NCBI RefSeq assembly: GCF_001423265.1
Contig: NZ_LMND01000001.1
Location: 374,128 to 438,127, forward strand
Length of the DNA: 64,000 nt
Source: Methylobacterium sp. Leaf108
Lineage (GTDB): Bacteria > Pseudomonadota > Alphaproteobacteria > Rhizobiales > Beijerinckiaceae
Direction: 5' to 3'
The notes under the pieces: model-generated
What the model was told of the DNA's origin: nothing
Seen by the model: only the letters and a program-made list of their open reading frames with translations
Database searches by the model: none
Translations under genes and position numbers: made by a program
Part shown: positions 20,451 through 28,369 of the stretch, piece by piece
Position numbering within the stretch: position 1 is the stretch's first letter
Layout: each line of letters opens with the position of its first letter

Positions 20451-21466
20451 GCGAGCGCGACGCGATCCGGCCGACGCCGGCCCTGGGGCAGCCCCTGGGG
20501 CAGGACCCCGTCACCGGAGACGGGCCCGAACGGCTCTCCCCCTATCGCATCTTCCCCCGCGAGGATTGGGCCCGGCTGCGCGCGGACACGCCCCTGACGC
20601 TCACCGCCGAGGACGTGACGCGGCTGCAGTCCCTCAACGACCCGATCTCGCTCGAAGAGGTGGTGGCGATCTACCTGCCGCTCTCGCGCCTGCTCTCGCT
20701 CTACGTCGCGGCGACGCAGGGGCTGTTCAAGGCGACGCAGCGCTTCCTGCTCGCCGAGCAGGATGCCAAGGTGCCCTACATCATCGGGGTGGCCGGCTCG
20801 GTGGCGGTGGGCAAGTCGACCATGGCCCGCGTCCTCAAGGCGCTGCTGGCGCGCTGGCCCAACACGCCAAAGGTCGACCTCGTCACCACCGACGGCTTCC
20901 TCCTGCCCAACGCCACCCTGCAGCGCATGGGCGCCATGGACCGCAAGGGCTTTCCCGAGAGCTACGACACCGCCGCCCTCCTGCGCTTCCTCACCGACAT
21001 CAAGGCGGGCAAGAAGCGGGTGGCGGCGCCGCTCTACTCGCACCTCGTCTACGACGTGGTGCCCGGCGAGGAGCGGGTGGTGGAATCCCCCGACATCCTG
21101 ATCGTCGAGGGCCTCAACGTGCTCCAGCCCGCCCGCCTGCCGCGGGACGGCACCGCGATCCCGTTCGTGTCGGACTTCTTCGACTTCTCGATCTACCTCG
21201 ACGGTCACGAGGACGACCTGCACCGCTGGTACCTCAACCGCTTCCTGCGCCTGCGCCTCACCGCCTTCCGCGATCCGCTCTCCTACTTCCGCAAGTACGC
21301 CGAGGTGACGGAGGCCGAGGCCCTGGAGATCGCCGACCGGCTGTGGACGACGATCAACCTGCCCAACCTGCGCGACAACATCCTGCCCACACGCCAGCGG
21401 GCGAGCCTGATCCTGGCCAAGGGCGCCAGCCACCGGATCGAGAGCGTGGCGCTGCGCCGGTTGTGA
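20447..21466 (+). CDS. coaA: Pantothenate kinase, type I
   Basis: CoaA phosphorylates pantothenate, the first and controlling step of coenzyme A synthesis. The 339-residue protein opens with GTG at 20447. Walker A is GSVAVGKST (117-125), followed by [13 protein letters not shown] and the family's KGFPESYD motif; the C-terminal region contains [17 protein letters not shown]. It is translationally coupled to hisE. A short AGCCG...CGGCT hairpin with TTT at the stop may end the transcript in front of the convergent RNA ligase gene, but it is weak. Confidence 0.96.
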   Translation: MSERDAIRPTPALGQPLGQDPVTGDGPERLSPYRIFPREDWARLRADTPLTLTAEDVTRLQSLNDPISLEEVVAIYLPLSRLLSLYVAATQGLFKATQRFLLAEQDAKVPYIIGVAGSVAVGKSTMARVLKALLARWPNTPKVDLVTTDGFLLPNATLQRMGAMDRKGFPESYDTAALLRFLTDIKAGKKRVAAPLYSHLVYDVVPGEERVVESPDILIVEGLNVLQPARLPRDGTAIPFVSDFFDFSIYLDGHEDDLHRWYLNRFLRLRLTAFRDPLSYFRKYAEVTEAEALEIADRLWTTINLPNLRDNILPTRQRASLILAKGASHRIESVALRRL

Positions 21467-21481
21467 GCCGGGGCCGGCTTT

Positions 21482-22039
21482 TCAGGACGCCTCGGTCCCC
21501 GAGCCGAGCGGATACGCAGCCTCCACGACATAGGGCCCGCCGCCCTTCGACTCCCGCGCCGAGAACAGCGCGACGCGGCTCGCGGTGAAGGTGAGCGGCG
21601 GGAAGAAGCCGGCCTCGGCGAGATAGGCGGCCACATCCATCGCCGAGACCTCGCGGCGCAGGCGCGCCAGGGTGACGTGCGGTGTGAAGGCGCGGCGCTC
21701 GGGCTCGGCGCCGGCCTGGCGGCAGATCCGCTCGTGCTCGGCCTGGAGCGCGTCGAGCTCGCGGCAGGGGGCGAGCGTGGCGATGATCGCGCGCGGCTTG
21801 TCGCCGCCGAAACTCGCGAGGCCCGACAGGGTGACGGACAGAAGCCCGCGCGGGCGCGACCGGGCGAGGAGGTCGTGGACCTCCTCCGCCAGGGGAATCT
21901 CCACGTCGCCGAGGAAGCGCAGGGTCACGTGGAAGTCCGGGGGCGCGATCCAGCGGGCGCCCGGCAGCCCGGCCTGACGGCGCGCCAGCGCATCGGCGAT
22001 GTCGGGCGGGATCTCGAGGCCGGTGAAGAGGCGGGGCAT
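21482..22039 (-). CDS. thpR: RNA 2',3'-cyclic phosphodiesterase / 2'-5' RNA ligase
   Basis: A 185-residue 2H-phosphoesterase. The two catalytic HxT motifs are clear: HVTLRFLGDVEIP near residue 37 and HVTLARLRR near 124. Family enzymes open 2',3'-cyclic phosphates and can join tRNA halves through 2'-5' bonds in vitro; the cellular role is uncertain. It starts at ATG 22039 (MPRLFTGLEIP), which is typical of the family. It is convergent with coaA and follows the CLC gene on the same strand after 37 bases. Confidence 0.92.
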   Translation of the reverse strand: MPRLFTGLEIPPDIADALARRQAGLPGARWIAPPDFHVTLRFLGDVEIPLAEEVHDLLARSRPRGLLSVTLSGLASFGGDKPRAIIATLAPCRELDALQAEHERICRQAGAEPERRAFTPHVTLARLRREVSAMDVAAYLAEAGFFPPLTFTASRVALFSARESKGGGPYVVEAAYPLGSGTEAS

Positions 22040-22076
22040 CGCGGGGCGACTCCGGGTTCGGGTGTGGGCGGGCCGG

Positions 22077-23915
22077 TCAGACCGTCTCGCCGACCATCGC
22101 CCGCCGCTGGCGGTCGAGTTCTTCGCTGTAGCGCTTGAGCGTATGGCTCTCGGTGAGCAGCCCGACGACCCGGCGGGTGTCGCGGGCGTCGAGCACGGCC
22201 AGGGCCTCGCTCTCGCTGCGGTCGAAGGCAGCTGCGGCGGCCTTGGCGTTCATCTCTGGCACGAGGAAGGCGTCGCGGTAGCGCACCAGGTCCGACAGCG
22301 GCGGCGGGGTCTCGGCCGAGGCCCGCGCCGCGGCGTGGGCCTCGGGCACGAGAACGATGCCGGCATAGCGCCCGGTGACGTCGACGGTCACCACCCGAGA
22401 GACCGAACCGAGGGGATGGGCGACGAGGAAGGCGTCGAGCGGCGTCGCGACATCGATCGTGGCCACGTCCCGGCGCATCAGCGCGCCCACCGTGAGGCTG
22501 CGGATCCAGCCGATGTCGTGGGCGCTGCGGATGCTCTCGCCGCGCAGGTGGAAGCGCCAGGTGGCGAAGGAATAGCCGAAGGTCTTGCGCACCGTCAGCG
22601 AGGAGGCGATCACCGCCGCGAGGACCAGCCCGGTGATGGGCAGGCTGCCGGTGAGTTCGAGGGCCAGGAAGGTCATGGTGAGGGGGCCGCCGATGACGGC
22701 GACGGCCAGAGCGCTCATGCCGACCACCCCGTAGGCCAGCGGAGTCAGGCCGAAGCCGGAAAGGCCCGGCAGCATCTCTGTCATCAGGACGGCGAAGACC
22801 TTGCCGGCCAAGGCGCCGAGGAACAGCGAGGCGAAGAACAGGCCCCCGCGAAAGCCCGAGCCGATCGAGATCGCCGACGCCATCGCCTTGGCCGCGAACA
22901 GCACCATCAGGGCGAGGGCACCGGCCTCGGGCACGGCGTGCCCGAACTGCAGGTGGAGGGCGCCGTGACCGCCCGAGAGGACCTGGGGCGACACCGCCAG
23001 CGCCAGGGCGCCGACGCACAGGCCGCCGAGGATCGGGGCGAGGGCGGCCGGCAGGCGGCTGGCGCGGACCCCGGCCTCGACCAGCGTCACGCCGCGCATG
23101 ATCGCGATGCCGAGGCCCGCGCAGATCAGCCCGAGGGCGAGGCTCGGCAGGATGTCGAGCGCGCTCAAGGGGGCGGTGGTGAAGGTCTCCGGCAGGGTCG
23201 CGGCCACGAGGGGCGGCTGCGCCAGGACCGCCTTGGCGACGAGGCTGCCGCACAGGGCCGCCACCACCACCGGCGTCAGGATCGCGATGGAATAGGTGCC
23301 CACGATCAGTTCGAAGGCGTAGAAGGCGCCCGTGAGCGGCGCCCCGAAGGCCGCGGCGATGGCGGCGGCCGAGCCGCAGCCGACGAGGGTGCGCAGGTCC
23401 GAGCGCCGCAGCTCGAAGGCGAGGCCGAGGCGCGAGGCGAGCCCGGCGCAGAGCTGGGTGTAGCCGGCCTCCAGGCCCACCGAGGCGCCGCTGCCGTTGG
23501 AGATCACGTTCTGGAGCGCGAGGAGGCCGGAATCGCGCACCGACATGCGGCCGCCGTGCAGGGCGTTGGCCTCGATGGGATCGATCATCGCCCGGCGCGG
23601 CCGCTCGCGCCGCCACGACATCCACACCAGCAGCACGCCCAGTCCGACCCCGCCGACGGCCGGGCCGAGGATCGTCACGACCGGGTCGAGGTCGGTGGCC
23701 GCGCTCAGGCGTGCCCCGGCGGGCAACCGATAGAGGGTCTCGCGCAGGGCCTGGGCCGCCAGGCTCATCGCCGCCACGGCGAGGCCCGCGACGCAGCCGA
23801 CCACGGCGGCCAGGATCACGAGCCCGATCTCGCCCCCGCGCACCAGCGCCCTGAGCCGGGCGGGCACGCGGTTCACGGCCGCCTTCGGGGCGGGTGACGG
23901 TGCGTGGATCGTCAT
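22077..23915 (-). CDS. Divergent CLC-type anion channel/antiporter with C-terminal CBS pair
   Basis: A 612-residue CLC protein with many hydrophobic helices (about 30-450) and a cytosolic tail (about 460-600) that looks like paired CBS domains. The gating-glutamate loop reads GLEAG (147-151) where most CLCs have G(K/R)EGP, so the glutamate is kept (E149) but flanks differ. The usual GSGIP loop aligns with RAMIDPIEANAL, and the usual GGIFAP aligns with GGLFFAS. APLTGAFYAFELI matches the well-conserved APLAG helix. Ion choice therefore cannot be assumed to be chloride. The start is ATG 23915. CBS domains suggest adenine-nucleotide control. Confidence 0.88.
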   Translation of the reverse strand: MTIHAPSPAPKAAVNRVPARLRALVRGGEIGLVILAAVVGCVAGLAVAAMSLAAQALRETLYRLPAGARLSAATDLDPVVTILGPAVGGVGLGVLLVWMSWRRERPRRAMIDPIEANALHGGRMSVRDSGLLALQNVISNGSGASVGLEAGYTQLCAGLASRLGLAFELRRSDLRTLVGCGSAAAIAAAFGAPLTGAFYAFELIVGTYSIAILTPVVVAALCGSLVAKAVLAQPPLVAATLPETFTTAPLSALDILPSLALGLICAGLGIAIMRGVTLVEAGVRASRLPAALAPILGGLCVGALALAVSPQVLSGGHGALHLQFGHAVPEAGALALMVLFAAKAMASAISIGSGFRGGLFFASLFLGALAGKVFAVLMTEMLPGLSGFGLTPLAYGVVGMSALAVAVIGGPLTMTFLALELTGSLPITGLVLAAVIASSLTVRKTFGYSFATWRFHLRGESIRSAHDIGWIRSLTVGALMRRDVATIDVATPLDAFLVAHPLGSVSRVVTVDVTGRYAGIVLVPEAHAAARASAETPPPLSDLVRYRDAFLVPEMNAKAAAAAFDRSESEALAVLDARDTRRVVGLLTESHTLKRYSEELDRQRRAMVGETV

Positions 23916-24077
23916 GACCGACGGCCCGACCGACCCCGATCGATCCCCTGGTTCCTACACTCTGCTGTCGGCATGGCCCCATGAGGCGCCAACCCGATCG
24001 ATCGTCAAGGGCGGCCCCGAAGAAGACGCGGCTTGCGCTTGAAAAGCCGGCACGGGCGGGATACACGCCCCTCATGT

Positions 24078-24154
24078 GCCGCCGTAGCTCAGTTGGTTAG
24101 AGCACCAGATTGTGGATCTGGGGGTCCCCCGTTCGAGCCGGGGCGGTGGTACCA
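24078..24154 (+). tRNA. tRNA-His (anticodon GTG)
   Basis: A complete cloverleaf of 77 bases with CCA encoded. The acceptor is GCCGCCG paired with CGGTGGT, the D-arm is GCTC...GAGC, and the anticodon stem CCAGA/TCTGG frames the loop TTGTGGA with anticodon GTG; the T-arm is CCCCG-TTCGAGC-CGGGG. The base before G1 is T, so the usual extra G-1 is not encoded at that position. Position 72 is U (wobble with G1) and the discriminator is A73. This combination is the known alphaproteobacterial exception, read by a matching HisRS. Confidence 0.97.
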
Positions 24155-24174
24155 TAGGTTTCTCGAATTGACCG

Positions 24175-24203
24175 AAGGGGTTGGCTTGTTGCCGGCCCCT
24201 TTT
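24175..24203 (+). terminator. Intrinsic terminator after tRNA-His
   Basis: An 11-bp stem AAGGGGTTGGC / GCCGGCCCCTT (two G-U wobbles) with loop TTGTT, followed by TT. It starts 20 bases after the tRNA CCA end and fits Rho-independent termination of the tRNA transcript. Confidence 0.8.
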
Positions 24204-24401
24204 GTCGTTCGGCATCGCTGACGGGAGAGGCTGCTTGGCGAGCGCACGGTCAGCGGCGGTTGCCAAGCCCGTCGCTGATGGACGAGCACGTCTCGAGCTC
24301 GATGGTCACCTGCCTCGCGTCGACCATGCGCTTCCCGTAGCTTCGCATGTCGGCTTCGCCCGCAGCCGCGCGGAGACTTTCCGGCCGACGATCACCCAGG
24401 G

Positions 24402-26360
24402 TCACGGTGAAGCGAGGCCGCCTGTTCTCAGCTTGAAATCATCGGACCGCGCTCCGGTGCCCCTCGGGGCGGTGCGGAACCGGAGCGTGGTGGTGCCCAC
24501 GGGAAGCGGGAGCGTGACCGCGCCGGGGCGCTGCCGAATGCGGGCGTCGGTGACCTCGGAGCCGTCCAGGAACCAGTGCGGCGGGATCTCGACCGTGAGG
24601 CCGTCCAGGGCGCGCGGCGCGGTCAGGCGAACCGTGACGCCGTCGCCCTCGCGCCGGGCATCGAGGGCGACGCCGTCCCGGGCCGCCCACCAGGCGCCGA
24701 AGTCGTCGACGCTCCCGAACCAGGCCCGGTCCCGCATGGCCCTGGTGAAGCCTCTCACGAACTCGAGCTTGTGGCCGAGGATGTTGGGATGGACCAGGAC
24801 GGGATAGATGCCGCCGTCGCGGGCGATCTTGCGGGCGACCTCCAGGGATTGCGGCAGGCGCAGGCCCATGAGGGGCGCCCGCTCGTCCTCCACCGTGAGG
24901 GGTAACTCGAAGATTCCCGTTTCGGCCTGCGCCCCGCGGCCGTAGGTGAGGCGGACCGGCAGGTGCGAGAGCGCGTTGCCCGCGGTCACGGACGAGCTGT
25001 AGCGATACCCCGTCGCTTCGAGCGCCTGGGGCAATCCGCCCGGGTTCGACAGGTGGCCCGGGCGAAAGCTGACCACCTTGGCCGGCGGCGCCAGGGATTC
25101 GACGAGGAACTTGCTGACACGCAGTTCCCCCAGGATGGTGCCGTCGCGGGCCTCGTTGCGGTTGACGACGATCGGGCGGTAGGCGGGATATTGCTCCTTG
25201 CCGTCGCCCATGGCGAAATTCCGGAAGATCCAGGAGTGGGCGACGGTGTGGCTGCCGAGTTCCATCCCGAGCTCCCCGAGCCGCCTGAGATGGGCGGCGG
25301 ATTCGTCCGTCAGGATGATCTCGTCGTTGTAGTCGCGCAGGTACTTGGTCTGGATGAAGAAGGTGCCCCGCACGCCGAACTCCTTGAGCAGTTCGGCATA
25401 GGCGACCGCGTTGGGCAGGGAGCGGGTGAAGTCCACGTCGAAGGTCATCATGACGGCGAGCGCCTTGCCGTCCGGCACCCGTCCGAGGCTCACCGCCAGC
25501 GGTTCGCCCTCGCGCCAGACCTGCCGCAGGAAGCGCAGGACGAGGTCGTTCTGCGGCGAATAGGCGTTGACGTAGTCGCGCTCGATGTCGGCGCCGCGGG
25601 CGTTCTGGCCGATCAGCAGCAGGAAGCCCGGATCGAAGCCGAGGGCATAGGCCGCCCCGCCGGTGGGGAAGCGCCGCCGTGTGATCGCCGCCGTGCCGTC
25701 CTCGAAGGAGGCCAGCGCGTCCGCTGCCTGGCCGTAGCCGTGGGTGCCGAGTTGCGCCTCCGGATTGCGGGCGGGATCGCCGAAGCGCACGGTCTGCTCC
25801 TCGGGCTCGTCGAAACCGAGCCAGGTCCGGCTGGCCCCCGAGAAGCTCATGGCGAAGCGCTTTCGCGAGGGCTGGACGTCGCCGAAGCCGAACACCTCCT
25901 TGAGGCCTCCCCCGAGGACGTTGGCCGCCAGGAGCGTTCCGCCGCCCTGCGGATGAGCGGCCAGGGCCCTGAGTTCGTCGGGCTTGAGCACCAGCCCCGA
26001 GACGTAGGGATACACCAGCACGACCTTGGACCGAACCGCCTCCGCCACGTCCCGGGTGAGCGTGAAGGGCACGCCCAGGCTCTTCAGGCCGTGGACGAGG
26101 CCGAGCCAGGCCGATGCCTCGTCCGTGAGCAGGATGGCGAGGCGGGCGGTGTCCCCGCCGCGGTAGCTGCGCCAATCCGCGGGGCTCGGCGGCTTCACCA
26201 CCGAGGTTCCGGCCGGGCCCGACAGGCCGCCGAAGATGAAGATCCGCGACCGGTAGTACAGGACCCCGAGGGCGATCGGTGTGAGGAAGACGAGGACGAG
26301 AAGACACAAGCCGACTTTCCGCCACAGGTCGCCCTGCTGCCTCGAGGCGCCGTCGCTCAT
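24402..26360 (-). CDS. Membrane-anchored polysaccharide deacetylase (GATase-like plus NodB domain)
   Basis: A 652-residue protein with one N-terminal anchor (about 15-37) and a large outside part. Residues about 70-285 look like a class I amidotransferase-like sensor domain, as placed before the deacetylase of PelA-type proteins. The NodB domain (about 300-545) shows TFDVD (306-310), metal histidines H371 and H375 in SHTVAHS, R433 in SFRPGHLS, and H524 in VLVHPN, so it is likely active. A beta-rich tail follows. It probably removes acetyl groups from a hexosamine polymer in the periplasm. It faces the four-gene plus-strand group from 26535 across a 174-base shared promoter region. Confidence 0.88.
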   Translation of the reverse strand: MSDGASRQQGDLWRKVGLCLLVLVFLTPIALGVLYYRSRIFIFGGLSGPAGTSVVKPPSPADWRSYRGGDTARLAILLTDEASAWLGLVHGLKSLGVPFTLTRDVAEAVRSKVVLVYPYVSGLVLKPDELRALAAHPQGGGTLLAANVLGGGLKEVFGFGDVQPSRKRFAMSFSGASRTWLGFDEPEEQTVRFGDPARNPEAQLGTHGYGQAADALASFEDGTAAITRRRFPTGGAAYALGFDPGFLLLIGQNARGADIERDYVNAYSPQNDLVLRFLRQVWREGEPLAVSLGRVPDGKALAVMMTFDVDFTRSLPNAVAYAELLKEFGVRGTFFIQTKYLRDYNDEIILTDESAAHLRRLGELGMELGSHTVAHSWIFRNFAMGDGKEQYPAYRPIVVNRNEARDGTILGELRVSKFLVESLAPPAKVVSFRPGHLSNPGGLPQALEATGYRYSSSVTAGNALSHLPVRLTYGRGAQAETGIFELPLTVEDERAPLMGLRLPQSLEVARKIARDGGIYPVLVHPNILGHKLEFVRGFTRAMRDRAWFGSVDDFGAWWAARDGVALDARREGDGVTVRLTAPRALDGLTVEIPPHWFLDGSEVTDARIRQRPGAVTLPLPVGTTTLRFRTAPRGTGARSDDFKLRTGGLASP

Positions 26361-26534
26361 GGTCCACCGTCATCCAGCCCGCGGGCGAGGCTAAGCCCGC
26401 AGGGTCAACGGGGGGTTAAGCGCGATCACCGCCCGCCCCGAAGGCGCGATGGCGGCAGCGTTCCTTAAGCGAGCGCCAACCCTCGGGCGCATACCCTGGC
26501 GGCGGTCCTCGCGTGAGGCCGCGCGGCACAGTGG

Positions 26535-28232
26535 ATGACAGCGAAGATGAGCCCTCGGGCAAGGCGTATGGCAGGCTCCTTCTCCGCCGTGACCCTCGCG
26601 CTCACGATCCTGCAGCAGGGAGGTCCCGCCATGAGCCGAACGGTCGATGGCGGGTCGCCGTACCGGTCAACCCTTTGCCGCACCGGGGACGGCCGGCTGA
26701 CGATCGCCGATGCGCCGGCCGGATCGACCCCGGCCGAGGGCTGCCGCACGCTTTCCCTCCCGGTGCCGCCGGCCAGCGTCGCCTGGGTCGGCGCGGTGGC
26801 GCGATCCGATCCGCCGGGACGCGACCGCCTCGTCCTCTCCGGGACCGGGCAGGGAGCCGGCTTCACGGCCTCGGGTGCCGGTTTCGAGGAGCCGCCGGCG
26901 CCGTCGCGCGCCACCCCGCTGGCCCTCGACCGGTCCCTGATCCCGGCGATGACCGCGCGGACCTTCGGCGTCGAGGAGCGCGCCGTCGTGAGCCGCACCG
27001 AGGAGGCGGTGACCCTGCGCTGCGGCCCCGGCGTCAGGCCGGCCGGCGTGGTTCTCGATCCCGGCCCGGCGCGACTGCCCGACGGGGCCCGCCTCACCCT
27101 GCGCTGGCACGTCACGGGCGATCCCGGTTTCTCGGCGTCCGTGGCCGGTCCGGCGAGCGAGGGAGAGGCCGCCGCTCTTCCCATGGACGGCCGCCTCGAC
27201 CGGACACCGCCGGCGGGGGACTCGCCACGGTTCGTCCTGGCCTGTCCGCCGTCCGCCGGCACGACGACCCTCCTCGACCTGCGTCTCGTTTCGCAAGCCG
27301 CGAACGGCGAGGCCGTCCGGCCGCCGCTGTCGGCCTGGGCCTGGCGCCCGCACCGCTGGCGCGAGGCGCCGGACGACCTCGTGGCCGAAGCCCTGGCGCG
27401 CCGGATCACGCGCCTGTTCGTCAGCGTCGCGATCGCCGAGGACACCATCGGCGAGGAGGCGCGGTTCTCGACGTTCGTCGGGCTCGCCCGGGCATCGGGC
27501 ATCGCCGTGGCGGTGGTGGAAGGAGATCCCGGCATGGCGCTGGACGAAGGCCGAGCGGCGGCACTTCGCCGGCTCGGCGCTCTCGTCGCCTATCAGCGGC
27601 GCGCAGCCCCCGAGAGCCGCCTGGCGGGCGTGCAATACGACATCGAGCCCTATCTCCTGCCCGGATTCCAGGCCGACCCGGATGCCATCCTGCGCGGCTG
27701 GGCCACCACCCTCGACGCCCTGTCGGCGGCCGCCGACCCCCTCGACCTCGACCTCGTGCTGCCGTTCTGGCTGCCGCTCCACCCTGCCGCCGGCCTCGTG
27801 ATGCCGGCGGTCGGGCGCGGGGCGAGACGCGTCACCGTGATGGCCTACCGCACGACGCCGGCCGAGATCGTGGCGGCCGCCGAACCCCTGCTCGCCTGGA
27901 CCGCCTCTGCGGCGCTGTCGCTGCATGTCGCCCTCGAGGCCGGGCCGGTGGCCGACGAGACCGCGCGGACCTACCGCCCCGCCGACAGCGGCGATCTCCT
28001 GCTGCTGCCGCAGGCCGGAGGCGATGCCCTCGCCCTCCTCCTGACGGCGCCGATCGGATCGCCTGCGTCAGGTCGAATCTACGCCCTGGAGCGTGAAAGC
28101 GTGGCCCCGGCCTCGCGCGTGAGTTTTCTCGGCGATCGCCAGCGACTCGATGACGCCGTCGCGCAGATCTCGACCGGCCTCTCGGCGTGGCCGAGCTTTT
28201 CCGGCCTCGCCCTGCATGGGGTGATCGACTGA
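26535..28232 (+). CDS. Secreted TIM-barrel hydrolase-like protein of the exopolysaccharide locus
   Basis: A 565-residue protein with a signal peptide (basic RARRM, then a hydrophobic run to about residue 30). Residues about 40-280 are beta-rich and not recognised. From about 285 there is an alternating strand/helix pattern typical of a (beta/alpha)8 barrel. GVQYDIEPYLLP (D369, E371) resembles the acidic strand-4 site of chitinase-like hydrolases, and VTVMAYRTTP (from 433) resembles the strand-6 MAY motif. I infer a glycan-binding or glycan-cutting role, as PgaB and PelA have hydrolase domains. Start choice among ATG 26535 and 26547 is open. It heads the plus-strand group. Confidence 0.78.
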   Translation: MTAKMSPRARRMAGSFSAVTLALTILQQGGPAMSRTVDGGSPYRSTLCRTGDGRLTIADAPAGSTPAEGCRTLSLPVPPASVAWVGAVARSDPPGRDRLVLSGTGQGAGFTASGAGFEEPPAPSRATPLALDRSLIPAMTARTFGVEERAVVSRTEEAVTLRCGPGVRPAGVVLDPGPARLPDGARLTLRWHVTGDPGFSASVAGPASEGEAAALPMDGRLDRTPPAGDSPRFVLACPPSAGTTTLLDLRLVSQAANGEAVRPPLSAWAWRPHRWREAPDDLVAEALARRITRLFVSVAIAEDTIGEEARFSTFVGLARASGIAVAVVEGDPGMALDEGRAAALRRLGALVAYQRRAAPESRLAGVQYDIEPYLLPGFQADPDAILRGWATTLDALSAAADPLDLDLVLPFWLPLHPAAGLVMPAVGRGARRVTVMAYRTTPAEIVAAAEPLLAWTASAALSLHVALEAGPVADETARTYRPADSGDLLLLPQAGGDALALLLTAPIGSPASGRIYALERESVAPASRVSFLGDRQRLDDAVAQISTGLSAWPSFSGLALHGVID

Positions 28233-28369
28233 ACGCGCGCGCCGGCTGCTTCACGGCGAGTTAACCACCATCGGACAAAGCTGTGACCTCGTCAGACTAT
28301 CCTTGAAGGCCCCCAGGGTCGGCGTCGCGTGATCGCGGCGGTGGTCCGCGTCCCAAGCGGGTTCGTCGC

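Noticed and set aside
21472..21483. AGCCG...CGGCT hairpin with TTT at the coaA stop as a terminator
   Set aside because: Only five base pairs and overlapping both coaA and thpR stops; too weak to list as a feature.
24204..24401. Possible small gene after the tRNA-His terminator
   Set aside because: The open frame continues as antisense of the deacetylase and has no ribosome site.
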